Of a stretch of DNA of 64,000 nt, positions 1-8,881 are shown one piece after another. Position numbers and translations under genes: made by a program. Position 1 is the first letter of the stretch. Each line of letters opens with the position of its first letter. The notes below the pieces were generated by a model. It was not told the DNA's origin. It searched no databases and saw nothing but the letters and a program-made list of their open reading frames with translations. Source of the stretch: Oleiagrimonas sp963747595 (GTDB lineage: Bacteria; Pseudomonadota; Gammaproteobacteria; Xanthomonadales; Rhodanobacteraceae); assembly GCA_963747595.1 (NCBI GenBank), contig CAVVFO010000001.1, positions 1 to 64,000 of the forward strand. The letters are read 5' to 3'.

Positions 1-73
1 GCGCCCGGAGGGATTCGAACCCCCGACCACCGCCTTCGGAGGGCGGTACTCTATCCAGCTGAGCTACGGGCGC
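1..73 (-). tRNA. tRNA-Arg (anticodon CCG)
   Basis: Read on the minus strand, the acceptor arms GCGCCCG and CGGGCGC pair. The D-loop region AGCTCAGCTGGATAGAG and the T arm GGGTTCGAATCC are canonical. The anticodon stem CCGCC/GGCGG encloses loop CTCCGAA, giving anticodon CCG (arginine). The 3' acceptor strand ends at base 1, so the discriminator base and any encoded CCA lie outside the window. Confidence 0.95.
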
Positions 74-135
74 GTGGGCGCCGGACGAGTGCCGGCGCGG
101 GTGGTGCACAGTCTAGCGGGTTCGGTGGCGTGAGG

Positions 136-1461
136 CTATCCGTTGAGGAAGAGGTCCGGCGCGCGCGAGGGCGCGGTGCGCTTCGACAGCGCTGCCTCGA
201 TGCGGTCGGCGGCGATACGGGCACCGTTTTCCCGTTGCAGGCGTCGGGCGCAATCGGCCGCGCGGGCGCGCATCGCGCTGTCGGTCAGCACTGCTTGCAC
301 TTCAGGAATGGCGCGCTCGGCGTTGTAGCGTCTTGCCGCAAGCACGCGGGCCACACCCAAGCGCGCCAGACGTGCGGCATTGTCCGGCTGATCGAATCCG
401 TGCGGCACCACCAGCATCGGTCGTCCGCTGGCGAGTGCCTCCTGACTGGTGCCTGCGCCACCGTGGTGGATGATGGCGCGGGCATGCGGAAACAGGGATG
501 CGTGCGGAGCATACTCCAGCGCAAGTATGGAGTCCCCGAGCGCAACGGGAAGCTGCGCGCGCACCGCGGCCGAGCCGGTCTGCACGATGGCGCGCTGCTG
601 CAGGCGCTTGGCCACGTGCAGGCTGTGCCGCAGGAAGTCCGTGCCCGCGTGCACGACGGCCGAGCCCAGCGTGAATACCAGCGGTGGCGGGCCGGATTGT
701 AGAAACTGTTGCAGTGACGGATCCGGCGGGATCTCCGCTGGCGTGTAACGGCAGACGCCGGTCTGCACGACAGACTCGGGCCAGTCGGGTTGCGCCTCTC
801 CCAGCAGCGGCGAAAACATCGCCAGCACGCCATTGGGCGCATGCTGGCCGCGGTGGAACGGATCGCCCCGGGGCGACACGGCCGGCAACCCCAGATCGCG
901 TCGATACGCGCGCACGCCACGTGTCCAGGCATGCGTCACACGTTCGGCGGTGGCGCGCAGCAGGCGTCCGCGCCGGGCGGAACGGCGTATCCAGCGATCC
1001 AGAAGCGCCACGCCGGTGGCCGGCGGATCGGTGGCGGAAAGAAAGCCCGCCGGAGCCAGAATGGCCGACAGCCAGCGCAACGACTGCGTCTCGCCGATGA
1101 TCTGTGCGCCGAAGGCCAGCGTGGTGGTCACCAGCACGTCGGCATCGGCACAGATGCGCTGCAGCTTGCGGTGGCTGGCGCGCACATCGGCGGCTGCCAG
1201 ATCACGTACCACGAAACGCGGGCCGCGCCGGGGATGGAAGGCGCGGGCAAAAAAGGCGGCGACATCCTCGGGGACGTCCAGGCCACTGGCGTCGGCAAAG
1301 TCCAGGCCTGCCGCGGTGATCGTTTGCGCATGCTGCGCATGCGTGGCAATGGTGACGCGATGCCCACGTCGACACAGTTCCCGGCCCACGGCGAGAAGCG
1401 GATACAGGTCGCCCAGCGAGCCGACGGTCGCGAAGACGATATGTGCAGATCGGAGCGTCAT
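136..1461 (-). CDS. GT1-family glycosyltransferase (MGT/UGT-like)
   Basis: This 441-residue cytoplasmic glycosyltransferase has the GT-B layout. The N-terminal acceptor-binding half opens with a Rossmann strand (HIVFATVGSLGDLYPLLA). The C-terminal nucleotide-sugar half carries HHGGAGTSQEAL, the plant-UGT/macrolide-glycosyltransferase signature that binds the donor phosphates. Its length is normal for the family. The ATG at 1461 is preferred to an in-frame GTG three codons upstream; neither has a clear ribosome binding site. It stands alone between a tRNA and a divergent signalling gene, so the acceptor is unknown. Sterol, glycolipid, macrolide and carotenoid acceptors are all possible in this family. 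Confidence 0.85.
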   Translation of the reverse strand: MTLRSAHIVFATVGSLGDLYPLLAVGRELCRRGHRVTIATHAQHAQTITAAGLDFADASGLDVPEDVAAFFARAFHPRRGPRFVVRDLAAADVRASHRKLQRICADADVLVTTTLAFGAQIIGETQSLRWLSAILAPAGFLSATDPPATGVALLDRWIRRSARRGRLLRATAERVTHAWTRGVRAYRRDLGLPAVSPRGDPFHRGQHAPNGVLAMFSPLLGEAQPDWPESVVQTGVCRYTPAEIPPDPSLQQFLQSGPPPLVFTLGSAVVHAGTDFLRHSLHVAKRLQQRAIVQTGSAAVRAQLPVALGDSILALEYAPHASLFPHARAIIHHGGAGTSQEALASGRPMLVVPHGFDQPDNAARLARLGVARVLAARRYNAERAIPEVQAVLTDSAMRARAADCARRLQRENGARIAADRIEAALSKRTAPSRAPDLFLNG

Positions 1462-1710
1462 GGCAATCACGCCATGGTAGCGTTACATGCGCCCTGGCGT
1501 CCGGAGTACGGAGCCGCGCGCGATGCGCTTCCGTTCTCCATTGGCATTGCCCGCGGAAGCGGTAGTAGGCTGGAGTTTGAGTCACACGGGTACGCCGAGA
1601 GGTCAGCATGCGTTCCATGACCGCTCGGCATTCTGCCGGTATCCAGGCCGTCAGGCCGGCAGGCCCGCGTGAGGAAGGAACGTTGCGGATGGATTCAGGG
1701 GGCGATATCC

Positions 1711-3537
1711 ATGAACGAAAGTACCAAGGTCTGCGCAGAGGGCATCGCTGAGGCGCCATACGATGGACCGGTCTCCCGTGACACGTTCGGCCCTGGGGCG
1801 GTTGCAGAAGCGCTCGCCGTGCCCGGATTCGACTCCATCGCGCGCATCGTGACCCATGCCCTGCAGGTGCCGTTGGCGGCGCTGGTACTGGCCGACGGCA
1901 GCACATTCTGTTTTACCCCCAGTGCGCCCGACGCGCCCGCGGTGTCGCAGGTGTTGCAGCGGTTTCTGCAGGCAGCGGTGGCGCGCAGTACGCCTCATGT
2001 GGAATTGGATACAGGGCCGGGTGATGCGCCGGCTTCGCACGCGGCGACCCTGCCCGTGCGGTTTTTCGCCAGCATGCCGGTGTTCACGTTGACCGCCCAG
2101 CACGTCGGCGCCTTGTGTGTGATCGACCATGCACCGCGGCAGGCGCTGGCGGAATCCGAACTGGAAGCCCTGGAGGACGCGGCCATGCTGGCCGGCGCGG
2201 GGGTGGTGCTGCGCAGTTATTTGGGGCGTACCGATCCCGTGACCCATCTTCCGCACCGCAGCTCCTTTTCCGAGGACCTGCACGCGCGCGTGGCCAATGG
2301 CGCGAAGAGTATCGCGCTGGTGGCGATCGAGGTTGCACCCGTGGCCCGCTTCAATGCCTTCATCCGGGCCATGGGGCATGCCTATGCCGATGTGCTGGTA
2401 CGGCTGGTGGCCGAGCGCGTGCAGGACTGGATGCGCGATGACATGCGCCTGTACCAGGTGGGCATCACGCGTTTCGCCGTGTTGCTGGCCGGTCCCGATG
2501 CACTGCACGCGGCGTCGGAGCTCGACCGGCTGGTCTCCAGTCTGCGCCAGCCCTTCGACTGCGAAGGCATCCCGTTGAGCGTGCAGCCCGGGGTGGGGCT
2601 GCTGGAGATGCCGGCTGCGGACCTCAAGAGCGGCGATGCCCTGCGCCTGGTCATGAGCGCATCGCACGCGGCACAGCAAAGCGTGCGCGGCTGGGCACGC
2701 TATGAACGCGAGCAGGACGACCTGCACCGTCAGGAGTTCTTCCTGGTGACGGAGTTGTCCGCGGCGCTGAATGATCCGCACAGCTCGACCGCAGCCGAGC
2801 TGGAGCTGCACTACCAGCCGCGCGTGGACTTGCGCAGCGGACGCTGCGTGGCGGTCGAGGCGCTGGCGCGGTGGCATCATCCCACGCTGGGGGACGTCTC
2901 GCCGGGCCGTTTCGTGCCGCTTGCCGAACAGGCGGGCTTGATGCGGGCGCTGACCGATTGGGTGCTCGTGGAGGGACTCGGCCAACTGGCGCAATGGCGG
3001 CGTGACGGCCTCGGGATCCAGCTGTCCGTCAACGTCTCCAGCACCGATTTCGAGGCGGATCTGGTGGCGCGGTTGCAGCAGTTCGCGCAACGCTACGCAC
3101 TGCCGCTGGATCAGGTGGAACTGGAGTTCACGGAAAATACCTTCATGCAGCACAGCGCGGCCACGGGACAGAGGCTGGCGGAATTGCGTGAACTCGGCGT
3201 GGGCATCGCGATCGACGATTTCGGCACCGGCTACAGCAATCTTGCCTACATGCGCAAGTTGCCGGCCAGCACGCTGAAGATCGACCAGTCCTTCGTCAGC
3301 GGCCTGGGTGACAGTCCGGACGATGCCACCATCGTGCGCTCCATCGCCAGCATGGCCCACAAGCTGGGCTTTCGCGTGGTGGTCGAAGGCGTGGAAACGG
3401 AGCAGGTCTATCGGGCGGTGAAGGACATGGAGTGCGACGAAATGCAGGGTTATTTCGTGGCCCGGCCGATGCCTGCCGCGGAGCTGGTGCCGTGGCTCGC
3501 CGAATACGCGGCACACGGATTGCAGGGCGCCGGCTGA
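1711..3537 (+). CDS. GAF - degenerate GGDEF - EAL cyclic-di-GMP phosphodiesterase
   Basis: The product has 608 residues. The start is the ATG at 1711, preceded at good spacing by AGGGGG; a GTG at 1669 lacks such a site. Residues about 25-165 look like a GAF sensor domain and about 170-340 like a GGDEF fold. The GGDEF active-site loop reads ITRFAVLLA instead of GGDEF, so cyclase activity is unlikely. The C-terminal EAL domain keeps its metal and substrate residues: EALARW, VNVSS, ELEFTE, DDFGTGYS, LKIDQSF and EGVET. It should hydrolyse c-di-GMP to pGpG, perhaps under control of the GAF domain or of GTP bound to the degenerate GGDEF. It lacks membrane segments, so it should be cytoplasmic. Confidence 0.88.
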   Translation: MNESTKVCAEGIAEAPYDGPVSRDTFGPGAVAEALAVPGFDSIARIVTHALQVPLAALVLADGSTFCFTPSAPDAPAVSQVLQRFLQAAVARSTPHVELDTGPGDAPASHAATLPVRFFASMPVFTLTAQHVGALCVIDHAPRQALAESELEALEDAAMLAGAGVVLRSYLGRTDPVTHLPHRSSFSEDLHARVANGAKSIALVAIEVAPVARFNAFIRAMGHAYADVLVRLVAERVQDWMRDDMRLYQVGITRFAVLLAGPDALHAASELDRLVSSLRQPFDCEGIPLSVQPGVGLLEMPAADLKSGDALRLVMSASHAAQQSVRGWARYEREQDDLHRQEFFLVTELSAALNDPHSSTAAELELHYQPRVDLRSGRCVAVEALARWHHPTLGDVSPGRFVPLAEQAGLMRALTDWVLVEGLGQLAQWRRDGLGIQLSVNVSSTDFEADLVARLQQFAQRYALPLDQVELEFTENTFMQHSAATGQRLAELRELGVGIAIDDFGTGYSNLAYMRKLPASTLKIDQSFVSGLGDSPDDATIVRSIASMAHKLGFRVVVEGVETEQVYRAVKDMECDEMQGYFVARPMPAAELVPWLAEYAAHGLQGAG

Positions 3538-3603
3538 GACACGGCGCTTCGTGGGACGGGGCGGCCATGTGGCGTGCGGTGCGGCACCATGGGCCGCGAT
3601 GCA

Positions 3604-5265
3604 TCAGGCGGAGGCCCTGCTGGAGTGATCGCGCGGCAACGTCTGAGCCGTTCCCTGCACGTTGGCGAACAGCGCGCCATGCGCCGGAAGATGGACCTGA
3701 CCATCATGGATGCGCCCCCCCGCAAGGCCGTGCCCTTCCAGCGGTTCGGCGCCGGAGACCTGCAATGGCACGTCCACGTCCTGCCCATCCAGGTTGAAGA
3801 CCGCCAGCAGGGTCTGTTCCTCGCAGCTGCGCGTGAACGCCAGTATCGGTGCCGCGGTCTCGAGAAAGCGGATTTCTCCCCGCAGCAGTGCCGGCTGTTG
3901 TTTGCGCCAATGCATGAAACGGCGAAACCCGTTGAGCGCCGAGGCGGGGTCGGCGTCCTGCGCCTGCACGTTCAGGTGCCGGTGCTCGGCGGCGATGGGC
4001 AGCCACGGCGTGCCCGCGGTGAACGCGCCATGTTCGGCATCGCGCCAGGGGATCGGCGTGCGGCAGCCATCGCGGCCCTTGAAGTTGGGCCAGAAGGCGA
4101 TGCCGTAGGGATCTTGCAGTGATTCGTAGGGCACATCGGCTTCGGGCAGTGCCAGTTCCTCGCCCTGATACACGCACACCGAACCGCGCAGCGAGCACGC
4201 CAGCGCGGTGAACTGCGCCGCCGCTCGTGGCGGCGCGCCCGCGCCGGCCCAGCGGGTCAGGACCCGCATTGAATCATGATTGGAAATGGCCCAGCACGGC
4301 CAGCCGTGCGGCATCTTGTGTTCCAGATTCTGCACCGTGTGGCGAATGTGCGCGGCGGAAAAATCGTCAGTCAGCAACTCGAAGCTGTACCCCATGTGCA
4401 GGCGCTCGTCATGGGTGTACTCGGCCATGGTGGCCAGCGAGTCCTCCGAGGACACCTCGCCCAGCGCGGCGACGTCCGGATACCGATCCAGCAATTGCCG
4501 CAGATGGCCCAGGAAGGCCAGGTTCTCCGGCTGCGTGTTGTTGAAATAGTGGTACTGATAAGCGTACGGATTGTCCGGCGTGAAACCGCGGCCGACGCGT
4601 TTGTGCCGGGGCTTGGGCGGGTTGTCGCGCAGCAGGCGGTCGTGGAAGCAGAAGTTGATCGAATCCAGCCGGAAGCCGTCCACGCCGCGCTCCAGCCAGA
4701 AGCGCAGGTTGTCCAGCATGGCGGCCGGCACGTCCGGGTTGTGGAAATTCAGGTCCGGCTGCGAGGCCAGGAAGTTGTGCAGGTAATACTGCTCGCGCCG
4801 CGGCTCCCATTGCCACGCCGAGCCACCGAAAATCGACAGCCAGTTGTTGGGCGGCGTGCCGTCTTCGCGCGCATCGGCCCACACGTACCAGTCGGCTTTG
4901 GGATTGTCGCGGCTCTGCCGGCTTTCCTGGAACCAGTCGTGCGCGTCAGAGGTGTGGCTGAGCACCTGGTCGATCATGACCTTCAGGCCCAGTGCGTGTG
5001 CCTTCTCCAGCAAATGATCGAAATCTTCCAGCGTGCCGAACATGGGGTCGACATCGCGGTAGTCGGCGATGTCATAGCCGAAGTCGGCCATGGGCGACTT
5101 GAAGAATGGCGAGATCCAGATGCCGTCCACGCCCAGGCTGGCCACGTAGTCCATGCGCTCGATGATGCCCGGCAGGTCGCCGATGCCGTCGCCGTCGGTG
5201 TCCAGGAAACTGCGTGGATAGATCTGGTAGATGATGGCGCCGCGCCACCACGGTGCATCGGTCAT
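3604..5265 (-). CDS. GH13 alpha-glucosidase, cytoplasmic or periplasmic
   Basis: The product has 553 residues and opens with the GH13 beta-1 segment (WWRGAIIYQIYPRSF, then DTDGDGIGDL). All four conserved regions are present: I (IDQVLSHTS), II (GFRLDSINF with the nucleophile Asp), III (ALGEVSSED with the acid/base Glu) and IV (AISNHDSMR). The layout matches the GH13_23 alpha-glucosidases of xanthomonads, which cleave maltose and short alpha-glucans. No signal peptide is visible. The start at 5265 has AGAGGGG eight bases upstream; an in-frame start 17 codons earlier is less likely. It is divergent from the TonB receptor across a spacer carrying two copies of the shared ATACGTAT palindrome, so it probably belongs to the same LacI-type regulon. 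Confidence 0.92.
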   Translation of the reverse strand: MTDAPWWRGAIIYQIYPRSFLDTDGDGIGDLPGIIERMDYVASLGVDGIWISPFFKSPMADFGYDIADYRDVDPMFGTLEDFDHLLEKAHALGLKVMIDQVLSHTSDAHDWFQESRQSRDNPKADWYVWADAREDGTPPNNWLSIFGGSAWQWEPRREQYYLHNFLASQPDLNFHNPDVPAAMLDNLRFWLERGVDGFRLDSINFCFHDRLLRDNPPKPRHKRVGRGFTPDNPYAYQYHYFNNTQPENLAFLGHLRQLLDRYPDVAALGEVSSEDSLATMAEYTHDERLHMGYSFELLTDDFSAAHIRHTVQNLEHKMPHGWPCWAISNHDSMRVLTRWAGAGAPPRAAAQFTALACSLRGSVCVYQGEELALPEADVPYESLQDPYGIAFWPNFKGRDGCRTPIPWRDAEHGAFTAGTPWLPIAAEHRHLNVQAQDADPASALNGFRRFMHWRKQQPALLRGEIRFLETAAPILAFTRSCEEQTLLAVFNLDGQDVDVPLQVSGAEPLEGHGLAGGRIHDGQVHLPAHGALFANVQGTAQTLPRDHSSRASA

Positions 5266-5378
5266 GCTGCCCCTCTTTGCTTGCGCGGGCGCGGCCCCGA
5301 TGGCCGTCCATCTCACGCTGCGCTCGACTGGTTGGAGAGCCCTAGGTTACGGGCGATCATGTCGCAGACGGTGGCCAC

Positions 5379-5392
5379 TGCATACGTATTCA
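5379..5392. promoter_or_regulatory. Putative LacI-type operator O1 (TGCATACGTATTCA)
   Basis: A 14-bp palindrome-like site, TGCATACGTATTCA with perfect core ATACGTAT, lies 114 bases upstream of the GH13 alpha-glucosidase start. On the minus strand its first 12 bases (TGAATACGTATG) match the sites at 5666, 10484 and 23659, with the same strand relation to the downstream gene. The LacI-family gene at 27699-28733 is the obvious candidate regulator; that link is inference. The divergent spacer 5266-5833 holds no other recognisable feature apart from this site and O2. Confidence 0.6.
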
Positions 5393-5665
5393 GCGCATTT
5401 GCAGTCGTTTCCTGCCCTGATTTGCATGCGCCGCGGGCGGTATTCATGGCGCCAGGGGGCCCGCCCGCCCGGTCACAGTACATCACGTCATGGAATGCCA
5501 TGCATTCCGGAACGCGTCAGTCAACATGCTGTTTTCATTGATTTTTGCGTCATGAAGACGCGTCCCGGACACGCAGGTTGGGCCGTCCCCTGGCCCTCGG
5601 GGGAGGTTGCGAACGCGTGTAACTGGCTGTCCAGGCTGATTTTCATGCAATGCGGGAGATTCCCA

Positions 5666-5679
5666 TGAATACGTATGCG
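5666..5679. promoter_or_regulatory. Putative LacI-type operator O2 (TGAATACGTATGCG)
   Basis: TGAATACGTATGCG, core ATACGTAT, sits about 155 bases before the TonB receptor start. The 14 bases are identical to the sites before the GH13 gene (10484) and the six-hairpin glycosidase (23659). Confidence 0.62.
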
Positions 5680-5833
5680 AACGCTGTGCGTGGTGGCGGC
5701 GCGGTCCTACCATCGGTTGCAGTTCGATGACCGCCACATCCGGTCCGACGTGTGTCACAAGCGCGGCCGGCACGTTCCGACACCACGGGACGCGAACCAG
5801 ATATCACTCCATTTCGGGGAGGGGAAAGCAAAC

Positions 5834-8746
5834 ATGACCATGAAACGCAATGCACTCGTTCTGGCGCTGGCTTCGTTGGGAATCTGCGCAACGCCGGTGG
5901 CTCATGCCACTGCCAGTCGCAATCAATCGGCAGCGCAATCCGATCAGGCTCAGGCGACAAAGACCGGCAAGAGCACCAACGGCAAGAAGAAAAAAAGCAG
6001 CAGAAAGAACGCTACCAAGCTCAATGCAGTCGAGGTCAACGGCTTCGTCAGCAGCCTGGAAAATTCCATTGCGCTGAAGCGCAACTCCAACGAGATCGTG
6101 GAGGCCGTCTCCGCCGAGCAGATCGGCAAGCTGCCCGGCACCAGCATCGCCGATACCCTTGGCCGCATGCCCGGCCTGGCAGTGCAGAAGGTGGACGGTC
6201 GCCCGCAGGTGCTGTCCATCCATGGCCTGGGCCCCGACTTCAGCACCGCTCTGATCAACGGCAGCCAGCAGGTCTCCACCTCCAACAACCGCGACGTGCA
6301 GTTCGACCAGTACCCGTCGAGCTGGTTCGACGCCGTGGTCGTGCACATGAGCCCCAGCGCCGACCTGGTCGGCCAGGGCCTGGCCGGAACCGTGGACATG
6401 CACACTATCCGCCCGCTGGAGAAGTCCAAGGGTGAGGCGGCAATCAACGCGCACTACATCTGGGACGGCCTGGGTCAGGTCGCGCAGGGTCCGGGCGTGA
6501 GCGACAAGGGCTATCACGTCAACGGCGTGTGGGTGCACCAGTTCGCCGATCACACCTTCGGCGTGACGCTGGGTGTCGATGCAGAGTCCAACCCGGCGCA
6601 GATCGAGCATCAGGCGCCGTGGGGCTATCCGACCGCGGCCGACGGCAATGCGGTGATCGGTGGCGACAAGAACTACAGCATCTCCGACTTGTTCAAGAGG
6701 CAGGGCTACCTGGCCACGTTCCAGTGGGAGCCGACGGACAACTTCACCAGCACGCTGGACCTGACCTACGACAAGTTCAACGAGACCCAGCAGGCCAAGG
6801 GCATGGAGTTCCCGTTGGCGGTCTGGGGCAACGCGCAGCTGGAGCCGGGGTACAACGTTTCCAATGGCCTGATCACCAATCCCACGTTCACCCATGTGAA
6901 GCCGGTGATCCGCAACGACTACAACAAGACCCGCGCCAAGGTCTGGAACGTCGACTGGTCCAACGCCATCCAGTTCGACGAGAACTGGTCGGCCAAGATT
7001 GATGCGAACTACTCGCGCGCCACGCGTCGCGACGTGAACCTGGAAAGCTATACCGGTAGCGCATATGGCGCCAACAACGGTCCGTTCGATACCATCAATG
7101 CCACCCAGGACAGTAATGGCATGTGGCGGCTCGACAACTCGCTGAACTACAACACGTCCAGCACCTACCTGACCGATCCCCAGGGCTGGGGTGCCGGCAA
7201 CGACGTGGTCCAGGAAGGCTTCATCAATGCACCGCATACCGATGACTACCTGGCCAACCTGCGCATGAGCGTGCAGCGCGACTTCGTCGATGGCCCGATT
7301 TCCAGCGTCGAGTTCGGTGTCGATCGCGGCACCCGCAACAAGACCTACAACATCAACCAGCACTTCCTGACCCTGGGCGGCGGTTTCATCTCCGGTGGCA
7401 ATGCCGTGGAGACGGCGCCGATCACCGGTGGCAGCTCCTGCGACCCGCTGTCGTGGATGAGCGTGGGTCCCGAGACCTGCTACAACCCGCTTGCGCTGAT
7501 CGCCAGCGGCGAGATCGTGAAAGTGCCGACCTTCATGTCGTCGCTGTCGCTGCCGCCGAACTGGAAGGTGCGTGAGCGCGACCTGACATCCTACGTGCAG
7601 TTCAACGTGGACACCTACATCGGCAACGTGGGCGTGCGCGGTAACTTTGGCCTGCAGGTGGCCCACACCAACCAGACCTCGACGGGTGAGCGCGTGGCCC
7701 CGGGCAGCTCGCTGACCGGTGGTCATACGCAGTTGATCCCGGTATCGGGCGGCACCAAGTACACCCGCTGGCTGCCCAGCGCGAACCTGGTGTTCAGCGT
7801 CACCAGCAACGACGACTTCCGCATCGGTGCGGCCCGTACCCTGGCCCGCCCGCGCATGGACCAGATGAACGCCAGCCTGGCCGTCAGCGGCGACATCACG
7901 CACCTGTCCTCGACCGATCCGAACCAGGCTTACTTCAGTGCCTCGGGCGGCAACGCCAAGCTGCTGCCGACCATGGCGGACAATTACAACGTCAGCTACG
8001 AGCACTACTTCACGGGCGGTTCCGGCTATCAGTGCACCTCGGCCGATGCCAAGAACTCCGATTTGTGCCGAGGCGGGCACGCCACCCCGGGCTACTTTTC
8101 GGTGTCGGCGTACTTCCTGTCGCTGCATGACTACATCGACCCGAACGCGGCCTACCCGTACGACTTCCAGGCCTTCGTGCCTTCGTATCTGACAGCCTCG
8201 CAGCAGGCACAACTGGGCACCACGCAGGGCATCGTCTCGGGTCCGAAGAACGACGGCCACGGCTACGTGAAGGGTGCACAGGTCACCCTGAACCTGCCGC
8301 TGGCCCATCTGACGCCCTACCTCAACGGCTTCGGCGTGATCCTCACCGGCAATCGAATCAAGAGCTCGCTGGTGTACGGCGGCAACCCGAACCCGATCGC
8401 GGTGCCGGGTCTGTCCAAGTGGGTCGCCGGTGGCACGCTGTACTACCAGCGCGGCGGCTTCGAGGCACGCGTCAACGACAGCTACCGCAGCAGCTTCCTG
8501 GGTCGCGTGTCGGGCATCAGTGCCTCGCGCATCGAACAGACCATCCAGGGCGGCAGCAGCTACGACGCCCAGCTCAGCTACACATTCGATAGTGGAGCCC
8601 TCAAGGGCCTGACCGTTCTGGCCCAGGGTTCGAACCTGTCCAACAAGAAGTTCGTGACCTACCAGAACAACGATTCGCGCCAGACGCAGACCTGGGAGGC
8701 GTACGGTCGTCGTTACGACGTCGGTATTTCGTACAAGTTCCAGTAA
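5834..8746 (+). CDS. TonB-dependent receptor, Xanthomonas-Caulobacter type, for oligosaccharide uptake
   Basis: This 970-residue outer-membrane receptor begins at the ATG at 5834, just after a strong GGGGAGGGG ribosome site. It has a signal peptide (KRNALVLALASLGICATPVAHA), a Lys/Asn-rich linker, a plug domain (EQIGKLPGTSIADTLGRMPG; later GQGLAGTVDMHTIRPLE) and a long beta-barrel ending in an aromatic residue (VGISYKFQ). The IGKLP...IADTLGR plug is typical of the Xanthomonas-Caulobacter TonB receptor family. The neighbours (GH13, GH31, sugar permease, LacI regulator) indicate alpha-glucan or maltodextrin import across the outer membrane. A GC-rich hairpin with a T-tract follows the gene, so the halogenase-like gene downstream is expressed by read-through or separately. 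Confidence 0.92.
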   Translation: MTMKRNALVLALASLGICATPVAHATASRNQSAAQSDQAQATKTGKSTNGKKKKSSRKNATKLNAVEVNGFVSSLENSIALKRNSNEIVEAVSAEQIGKLPGTSIADTLGRMPGLAVQKVDGRPQVLSIHGLGPDFSTALINGSQQVSTSNNRDVQFDQYPSSWFDAVVVHMSPSADLVGQGLAGTVDMHTIRPLEKSKGEAAINAHYIWDGLGQVAQGPGVSDKGYHVNGVWVHQFADHTFGVTLGVDAESNPAQIEHQAPWGYPTAADGNAVIGGDKNYSISDLFKRQGYLATFQWEPTDNFTSTLDLTYDKFNETQQAKGMEFPLAVWGNAQLEPGYNVSNGLITNPTFTHVKPVIRNDYNKTRAKVWNVDWSNAIQFDENWSAKIDANYSRATRRDVNLESYTGSAYGANNGPFDTINATQDSNGMWRLDNSLNYNTSSTYLTDPQGWGAGNDVVQEGFINAPHTDDYLANLRMSVQRDFVDGPISSVEFGVDRGTRNKTYNINQHFLTLGGGFISGGNAVETAPITGGSSCDPLSWMSVGPETCYNPLALIASGEIVKVPTFMSSLSLPPNWKVRERDLTSYVQFNVDTYIGNVGVRGNFGLQVAHTNQTSTGERVAPGSSLTGGHTQLIPVSGGTKYTRWLPSANLVFSVTSNDDFRIGAARTLARPRMDQMNASLAVSGDITHLSSTDPNQAYFSASGGNAKLLPTMADNYNVSYEHYFTGGSGYQCTSADAKNSDLCRGGHATPGYFSVSAYFLSLHDYIDPNAAYPYDFQAFVPSYLTASQQAQLGTTQGIVSGPKNDGHGYVKGAQVTLNLPLAHLTPYLNGFGVILTGNRIKSSLVYGGNPNPIAVPGLSKWVAGGTLYYQRGGFEARVNDSYRSSFLGRVSGISASRIEQTIQGGSSYDAQLSYTFDSGALKGLTVLAQGSNLSNKKFVTYQNNDSRQTQTWEAYGRRYDVGISYKFQ

Positions 8747-8766
8747 GCGTTCGCGCTTTGTCCCCG

Positions 8767-8800
8767 AGCCCCGTCGATGTGAGTCGGCGGGGCTTTTTTT
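8767..8800 (+). terminator. Rho-independent terminator after the TonB receptor
   Basis: The stem AGCCCCGTCGA pairs with TCGGCGGGGCT around a short loop and is followed by a run of seven T residues. Confidence 0.8.
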
Positions 8801-8881
8801 CAGGCAGCCGGAAGACGGGAATCGAAAGAGCACACAGGTAGGGTTACGCTCCGCAAGAATCCAATTTCCAGAAGAAAAAAC

